This document shows, piece after piece, positions 59,965 through 64,000 of a stretch of 64,000 nt of DNA. Source of the DNA: Pseudolabrys sp. (GTDB lineage: Bacteria > Pseudomonadota > Alphaproteobacteria > Rhizobiales > Xanthobacteraceae). The stretch is taken from positions 1-64,000 of the forward strand of contig JAURVZ010000035.1 of assembly GCA_030655215.1 (NCBI GenBank), in the 5' to 3' direction. The position numbers and the translations under genes are program-made. Under the pieces are notes generated by a model. It saw nothing but the letters and a program-made list of their open reading frames with translations, did not search any database and was not told the origin of the DNA. Position 1 is the stretch's first letter. Each line of letters begins with the position of its first letter.

Positions 59965-60912
59965 TCAATCCCCGGCAGGGGCGGCTTTGTCGAGTTCGGT
60001 GTTCTCGTCGGGGATCATTTCCGGCGCTGGAGCGCGGCCAGCGCGCGCGGGACGAGCAACGGCGCGCGTGGCGGCAGGCCTGGCAGCAGCAGCAACAGAA
60101 GCCGCCGCCACAGGAGCCGCGGCAGTCGGTGCAGCAGCGGTGCGCGTCAGTGCCGGCGTTGCCGCCACAGGCGCCGGCGCTTCAACAGCGGGCGCGCTGC
60201 TCACCGCCGCGCCCTCGTTCGCATTGTTGAACCAGCCTTGCGTGCGGCCGTAGGCGACGACCTTGTCAGCCGCGCCACGGCCAATGCGGCGCGCAGCGAC
60301 TTCGACATCGGGCGAGAGTTTTTCCGGTGCTGCCTTGGTCGAGGCGAGCGCTTCGGCGATCAGCGCATTGCCGGCCGCTGCCGCCCTGCCCGTCGCCGCT
60401 CTGCCGCCGGCCGCTTCTGCATTGAAGGTCATCAGCTGGCGTTTGCCGAGGCTGCCGAAGCTCGACAGCGACATGTCGGCGATGACGCCGCTCTTGCCGC
60501 CGCCGATGCCGTATTCATTCTTGGCCGATGAACCATCCGGCGCGCGCAAGCGGCCGGTGACCAGCATGGCGCTCTCGGACAGCGACAGCCCCTCTTCGCT
60601 GCCGGGCTGCGCATCGAGGCCGTTCTCGCGCAAGGTGGCGACGATGGTGGCGACGATCTCGTCATTGACGCGCTCGAGCGTGCGCTGCTTGCGTTCATGC
60701 GTCGGGTAAGCGCCGATCTTGCGCTCAAGCCGCGCGGTGAAGCCGCGGTCGACAATGACCAGATCCGGCGAAATCACCAGATCGGTGACGACTACCATCT
60801 TCGGCCGTGGCGATGAACCGCCACTGCCGCTCAGGGCGCCGGATTGGGTGAGAGATGATTCAGCGCAGCCGGCCAGAAGCAGGAGCGCCGCGCAGACGGA
60901 GATCAGTCGCAT
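59965..60912 (-). CDS. Lipoprotein, DUF4410-like
   Basis: A 315-residue lipoprotein with lipobox LLAGC at residues 12-16. Residues 36-230 look like DUF4410: VVVTDLVISPDLVIVDRGF, RVNDEIVATIVATLRENGLDAQ, MLVTGRLRAPDGSS and an Ala/Gly-rich stretch ending RRIGRGAADKVVAYGRTQGWF. From about 235 onward it is a disordered Ala/Pro/Val/Arg tail. The domain probably acts in the envelope; function unknown. It is 49 bp after mipA on the same strand. Confidence 0.75.
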   Translation of the reverse strand: MRLISVCAALLLLAGCAESSLTQSGALSGSGGSSPRPKMVVVTDLVISPDLVIVDRGFTARLERKIGAYPTHERKQRTLERVNDEIVATIVATLRENGLDAQPGSEEGLSLSESAMLVTGRLRAPDGSSAKNEYGIGGGKSGVIADMSLSSFGSLGKRQLMTFNAEAAGGRAATGRAAAAGNALIAEALASTKAAPEKLSPDVEVAARRIGRGAADKVVAYGRTQGWFNNANEGAAVSSAPAVEAPAPVAATPALTRTAAAPTAAAPVAAASVAAAARPAATRAVARPARAGRAPAPEMIPDENTELDKAAPAGD

Positions 60913-60961
60913 GAGAGGCTCGGCGGTTGTGAGACCCGGTCGAAACTAGCCGAGCCGCGTC

Positions 60962-61810
60962 TTACCACCAAGCCGGAATGTTGAACGAATAGGTCAGGCC
61001 GGTGCCGACCTGAAACTGGTCGCGCTTGCCGCGCTGCGACACCAGCGGCGAGTTGGCGGTGTCGCCGGTCAGGCGGTCATATTCGACGAACACGTTGCTG
61101 CGCCACTGCGGCGACCAGGCGTAGATCGCCTGCGCGCCAACGCCATACGACTTGATGCCGCCGCCGGCGTCATAGACCGGCAGGCCGGACGCGACCGACT
61201 GGCCGGGCGTGACGCTGAAATAAGGATCGAGCGCCGCGGAGGTCGCCGCGGTCAAACGCGGACCGGCCGACACGGTGAGCTGCTGCGTCACTGGATAAAC
61301 GAAATCGGCGGTGAAGTCGGCAACGACGCCATGATGGCCGCCAATGCCCTGACGGACTTCCGCGCGGGTGCGCACCATGTCGGTGACCCAATATTCAGCG
61401 AAGGCGCCGAGTTCGACGGTCCATTTGACGTCGCCGAGGCCGGCGAGATCGCTGTCGTCGCTTTCCTTGCGCTGCGTCTTGATTTTGGCGGTCGGGCCGA
61501 GCTTGAACGGACCCAGATTGAGAAGGGCAATGCTGGCGCCGTCGCGCGGGCTGCGGAATTCCTCAGGGGTGCCGCCCTTGCGGACGCGGAAAACCGGGAA
61601 CGGCAGCAGGCGCATATTGTCGGCGCCTTCGTAACGCGGGCTGAAGCGCGCTTCGGCGCCAAGGGTGATGACCCATTCGGACACCGGCGCGGGGCGGAGA
61701 TACTGGACCGGGGCGGTGCCGCGTGGTGCAACATCGGCGGCAAAAGCGGCAGGAGCGAAGGTGACTGCCGCAAGGGCCGCTGCAAGTACGCTGGTGCGCT
61801 GGAACGTCAT
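60962..61810 (-). CDS. MipA/OmpV family outer-membrane protein
   Basis: A 282-residue beta-barrel protein with a signal peptide (FQRTSVLAAALAAVTFAPAAFAAD). MipA/OmpV marks are WVITLGAEARFSPRYEGADNMRLLPFPVFRVRKGGTPEEFRSPRDGASI near the start and alternating hydrophobic strands to the terminal aromatic AWW. MipA scaffolds murein synthases in E. coli; OmpV relatives act as porins or adhesins. It lies 63 bp downstream of the FAD oxidoreductase gene on the same strand. Confidence 0.92.
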   Translation of the reverse strand: MTFQRTSVLAAALAAVTFAPAAFAADVAPRGTAPVQYLRPAPVSEWVITLGAEARFSPRYEGADNMRLLPFPVFRVRKGGTPEEFRSPRDGASIALLNLGPFKLGPTAKIKTQRKESDDSDLAGLGDVKWTVELGAFAEYWVTDMVRTRAEVRQGIGGHHGVVADFTADFVYPVTQQLTVSAGPRLTAATSAALDPYFSVTPGQSVASGLPVYDAGGGIKSYGVGAQAIYAWSPQWRSNVFVEYDRLTGDTANSPLVSQRGKRDQFQVGTGLTYSFNIPAWW

Positions 61811-61873
61811 AGATATCGCCTCGCCGCTGATCGGATCGATCCGGACTCTTTAGACGATGAATCCTTATACTTT

Positions 61874-63436
61874 TCAAGCGGATGTTGGCGGTACCGGTTC
61901 CAATTTGGCTTTCTTGGTGGATGATTTGCGCTTCGCGCTATTTTTGCCACGGTTCTTGCGGCGCTCCGGTACCCCTTCCGGCGGCTCCCCTGTCGGCAAG
62001 TCGGCCTCCGGCAGCAACGGCGGTAACGGCGCGGCGGCGAGTTCGGCGGCCGGCGGCAGGACCGGCGGCAGCAGCGGACCGCCGGCCTTGAGCGCGGCCT
62101 CGCGCGCCTCCTGCCGGGCCTGCTTGGCGAGGCGGCGACGCTCGCGGCCGCGCGACAGCGCCGCCTTGAGCGTGTCCTTCGGCGTGCGCGCCCAATACAG
62201 CCCCTGCGCGATCGTCGCGCCGATCCGGCCGCCCGTCCAGACCAATTCGTAAGGCGCAAACAGCCGCCAGGTCTGGTCATTGTCGACAATGCCGCGGGCG
62301 ATCAGTTCGCCGGCCATGGCCGTGGTGTTGAGGCCGTGGCCACCGAAGCCGCTGGCCAGCCAGACGCCGTCATCAATGGCGCCGATCTGCGGCATGCGGT
62401 GAATGGTGCGGCCTAAGGTGCCGCGCCACAGATGCGCGACTTCGACCGGGCCGAGGTCCGGGTAATTGCGCCTGATGTCGGCGACCAGCGCCTTGCGGAA
62501 TTTCTGCGGGTCGGCCTGCCAGACGCGCATGCGGCCGGACCATTGCAAGCGATTGCCGTCGACGATGCGATAATGATTGTCGGCGCGGTTGGTGTCGCTG
62601 ACAGCGCCTTTGTAGCGGACGAGGTCGTGCAGCTTGTCGCCGAGCGGCTCGGTGACCATGACGTAAGTGGTCACCGGCAACAAAGTGGCGGCGACCTTCG
62701 GCATCAAGGGCCCGAGCTGCACATTGCCGGCGAGCACGACATGCATGGCGCGCAAGCGGCCATTCGGCGTGACGATGCGCTTGCGCACGCCAGCCGCATC
62801 GATCGACAGCGCCGGTGTTTCCTCGAAGATGCGGGCGCCGGCGTTTTCGGCCAGCGCAGCCAAGCCGAGCGCGTAATTCAGCGGATGGATGTGGAAGGCG
62901 TTGCGGAAGTGCACGGCGTTGAAGTAGCGCCGGTTGACGAGTTGCGCGCGCACCTGCTCCGTCGTCCACATCTCGGCATCAGCGCCGATCCAGCGCAGAC
63001 GTTCGACCGCGGAGCGCGTCTCGTGTGCATTGTCGGTCTTTTCGACATGCAGCCAGCCATCGGTCTTACCCACGCCTTGCATATTATTGTCGTCGATGGT
63101 GCGGCGGACATAGTCGAGCCCCTGCTCCGACAGCGCCCAAAGCTGCTTGGTGTGATCCAGCCCTATGCGCTCGATCATGTTGTCGATGCTCTCGGCAAAG
63201 CCCGGCAGCACGAAGCCGGTGTTGCGGCCCGATGCCGCGGAAGCGACGCTTGAGCCTTCCAGCACGACCATCGACCAGCCGCGTTTGGCGATCTCACGGG
63301 CGACCGTCAGGCCGGCCAGGCCTGCGCCGATGACGCAAACGTCCACGTCGAGGTCGTAATTCAGACGCTCACGCTGGGGATGGGCGATGCGCGTCGCCTC
63401 GTACCAGGTTGGCGCTGTGGTAGTGTCGTCCGTCAT
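61874..63436 (-). CDS. FAD-dependent oxidoreductase (DAO fold) with basic C-terminal tail
   Basis: A 520-residue flavoprotein. The Rossmann motif DVCVIGAGLAGLTVAREIAKRGWSMVVLE (about 32-60) binds FAD, SAASGRNTGFVLPGF is the usual DAO/gamma-glutamylputrescine-oxidase-like loop, and GVWLASGFGGHGLNTTAMAGELIARGIV closes the domain near residue 365-395. The remaining 110 residues are unusual: a Lys/Arg/Ala helix, a Pro/Leu/Glu section and a KNRGKNSAKRKSSTKKAK tail. Relatives oxidise amines or amino acids; the substrate is unknown. Start MTDDTT at 63436. Confidence 0.87.
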   Translation of the reverse strand: MTDDTTTAPTWYEATRIAHPQRERLNYDLDVDVCVIGAGLAGLTVAREIAKRGWSMVVLEGSSVASAASGRNTGFVLPGFAESIDNMIERIGLDHTKQLWALSEQGLDYVRRTIDDNNMQGVGKTDGWLHVEKTDNAHETRSAVERLRWIGADAEMWTTEQVRAQLVNRRYFNAVHFRNAFHIHPLNYALGLAALAENAGARIFEETPALSIDAAGVRKRIVTPNGRLRAMHVVLAGNVQLGPLMPKVAATLLPVTTYVMVTEPLGDKLHDLVRYKGAVSDTNRADNHYRIVDGNRLQWSGRMRVWQADPQKFRKALVADIRRNYPDLGPVEVAHLWRGTLGRTIHRMPQIGAIDDGVWLASGFGGHGLNTTAMAGELIARGIVDNDQTWRLFAPYELVWTGGRIGATIAQGLYWARTPKDTLKAALSRGRERRRLAKQARQEAREAALKAGGPLLPPVLPPAAELAAAPLPPLLPEADLPTGEPPEGVPERRKNRGKNSAKRKSSTKKAKLEPVPPTSA

Positions 63437-63546
63437 CGCGGCCCGTCAGTTGCGTCATAATGCGGCGGTACACATGGTAGTGTGCCGGAGATTCGAAATC
63501 GACGGCCACCCCTAGCATTTCGTCACTCTTGCACGCGAATCCCATC

Positions 63547-64000
63547 ATGCGCCGACTTTTGCTGCTCCGACACGCCAAGACCGAGACCGCTTTGCCGGGC
63601 AAGGACGACCTCGGCCGCGTGCTGGTCGAGCGCGGCCGCGACGATGCGGCGCGGATGGGCGCCTATATGGCCAGCCATTCGCTGGTTCCGGACAGCGTCA
63701 TCCTGTCACCGGCGGCGCGCAGCCAGCAGACCTGGCAGCATATGGCCGGCACGATGAAGCAGGCGCCGGGGGCGAAGACGCTTGACCAGATTTACGATGC
63801 CACCTCGGACGATATCTTCGAGGCGGTGGTGGCGACGCCGGCGAGCGTCAATTCGCTGCTCATTGTCGGGCACAATCCCGGCATCCATGAAGCCGCTTTG
63901 ATGCTGATTGCTTCCGGCAATATCGACGCGCGCGAACTGGTGCGCGAAGGCATGCCGACCACCGGGCTGGTGATCATCGACTTCGCTTTCGATGAATGGA
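63547..64000 (+). CDS. sixA: Phosphohistidine phosphatase SixA family (partial, runs off the window)
   Basis: The first 151 codons of a SixA-type histidine phosphatase. The catalytic LRHAKTE motif (residues 7-13) and the later LLIVGHNPGIHE with the second His are present, with LSPAARSQQTWQH between. SixA removes phosphate from histidine phosphotransfer proteins, including PTS-related ones. The start MRRLLLLRHAK is the family N-terminus. The coding frame continues past position 64000. Confidence 0.9.
   Translation, partial: MRRLLLLRHAKTETALPGKDDLGRVLVERGRDDAARMGAYMASHSLVPDSVILSPAARSQQTWQHMAGTMKQAPGAKTLDQIYDATSDDIFEAVVATPASVNSLLIVGHNPGIHEAALMLIASGNIDARELVREGMPTTGLVIIDFAFDEW

Noticed and set aside
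63369-63602. Minus-strand 77-codon frame between the FAD oxidoreductase and sixA genes
   Set aside because: It overlaps the N-terminal coding part of sixA in antisense and the start of the oxidoreductase gene; no ribosome-binding site.

Overview
The window reads as chromosomal DNA of a high-GC alphaproteobacterium of the order Hyphomicrobiales, most likely in the Bradyrhizobiaceae/Xanthobacteraceae neighbourhood (inference). Grounds: FlaF/FlbT/FliX-type flagellar genes, CckA, a GTTC-N7-GTTC SOS box before recA, a DksA with one cysteine, DUF6468 and MotE-like proteins, and several palindromic dispersed repeats of a kind common in that group. No rRNA, tRNA, CRISPR array, transposase or prophage gene was seen.

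Layout. 1-8.5 kb: housekeeping and small genes (recA with SOS box, collagen-like lipoprotein, VOC protein, several small proteins, Bug/TTT binding protein, a photoactive-yellow-protein homologue, class I fumarase). 8.5-21.7 kb: a ClpP-fold periplasmic protein, a four-gene cluster of two tandem SET-domain proteins, an EamA transporter and a cupin, a GST, an alkaline phosphatase interrupted by an in-frame UGA, a diguanylate cyclase, cold-shock, PilZ and Tim44-like proteins. 21.7-55.8 kb: cckA followed by a large flagellar region in many divergent operons: flhB-fliR-fliQ-fliE-flgC-flgB; fliO-fliP; a 1195-residue periplasmic TPR protein; fliL-fliM-DUF6468-motE; flgF-flgG-flgA-flgH; fliX; flgI-flgJ-flgN-like; flagellin; flbT-flaF; flgE-flgK-flgL. 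Two toxin-antitoxin pairs, dksA and a repeat-rich stretch (41.4-43.7 kb) lie inside it. 55.8-64 kb: two msrB genes for different compartments, a MoxR ATPase, a COG0523 GTPase behind a perfect 18-bp palindrome resembling a Zur box, a DUF4410-like lipoprotein, MipA/OmpV, a FAD oxidoreductase and a partial sixA.

How it works together. The control sites fall into two sets. CtrA-like boxes (TTAA-N7-TTAA, or TTAACCAT with an upstream half-site) precede flgB/fliO, fliL, fliX, flbT, the TPR gene and the PilZ gene. Sigma-54 promoters (TGGCACG with a GG-N10-GC core) precede flgF, flgI and flgE. This matches the class II / class III split of Caulobacter, where the CckA-CtrA phosphorelay starts flagellar assembly and FliX/FlbD gate sigma-54 genes. 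cckA and fliX are both present here.

Best leads for something undescribed: the tandem SET-domain operon with a histone-like basic tail; the CtrA-linked giant TPR protein; the PYP homologue keeping its chromophore cysteine; a ~450-nt structured element at 42.95-43.44 kb; the phosphatase with a single in-frame UGA; and two toxin-antitoxin operons whose promoters predict leaderless mRNAs.
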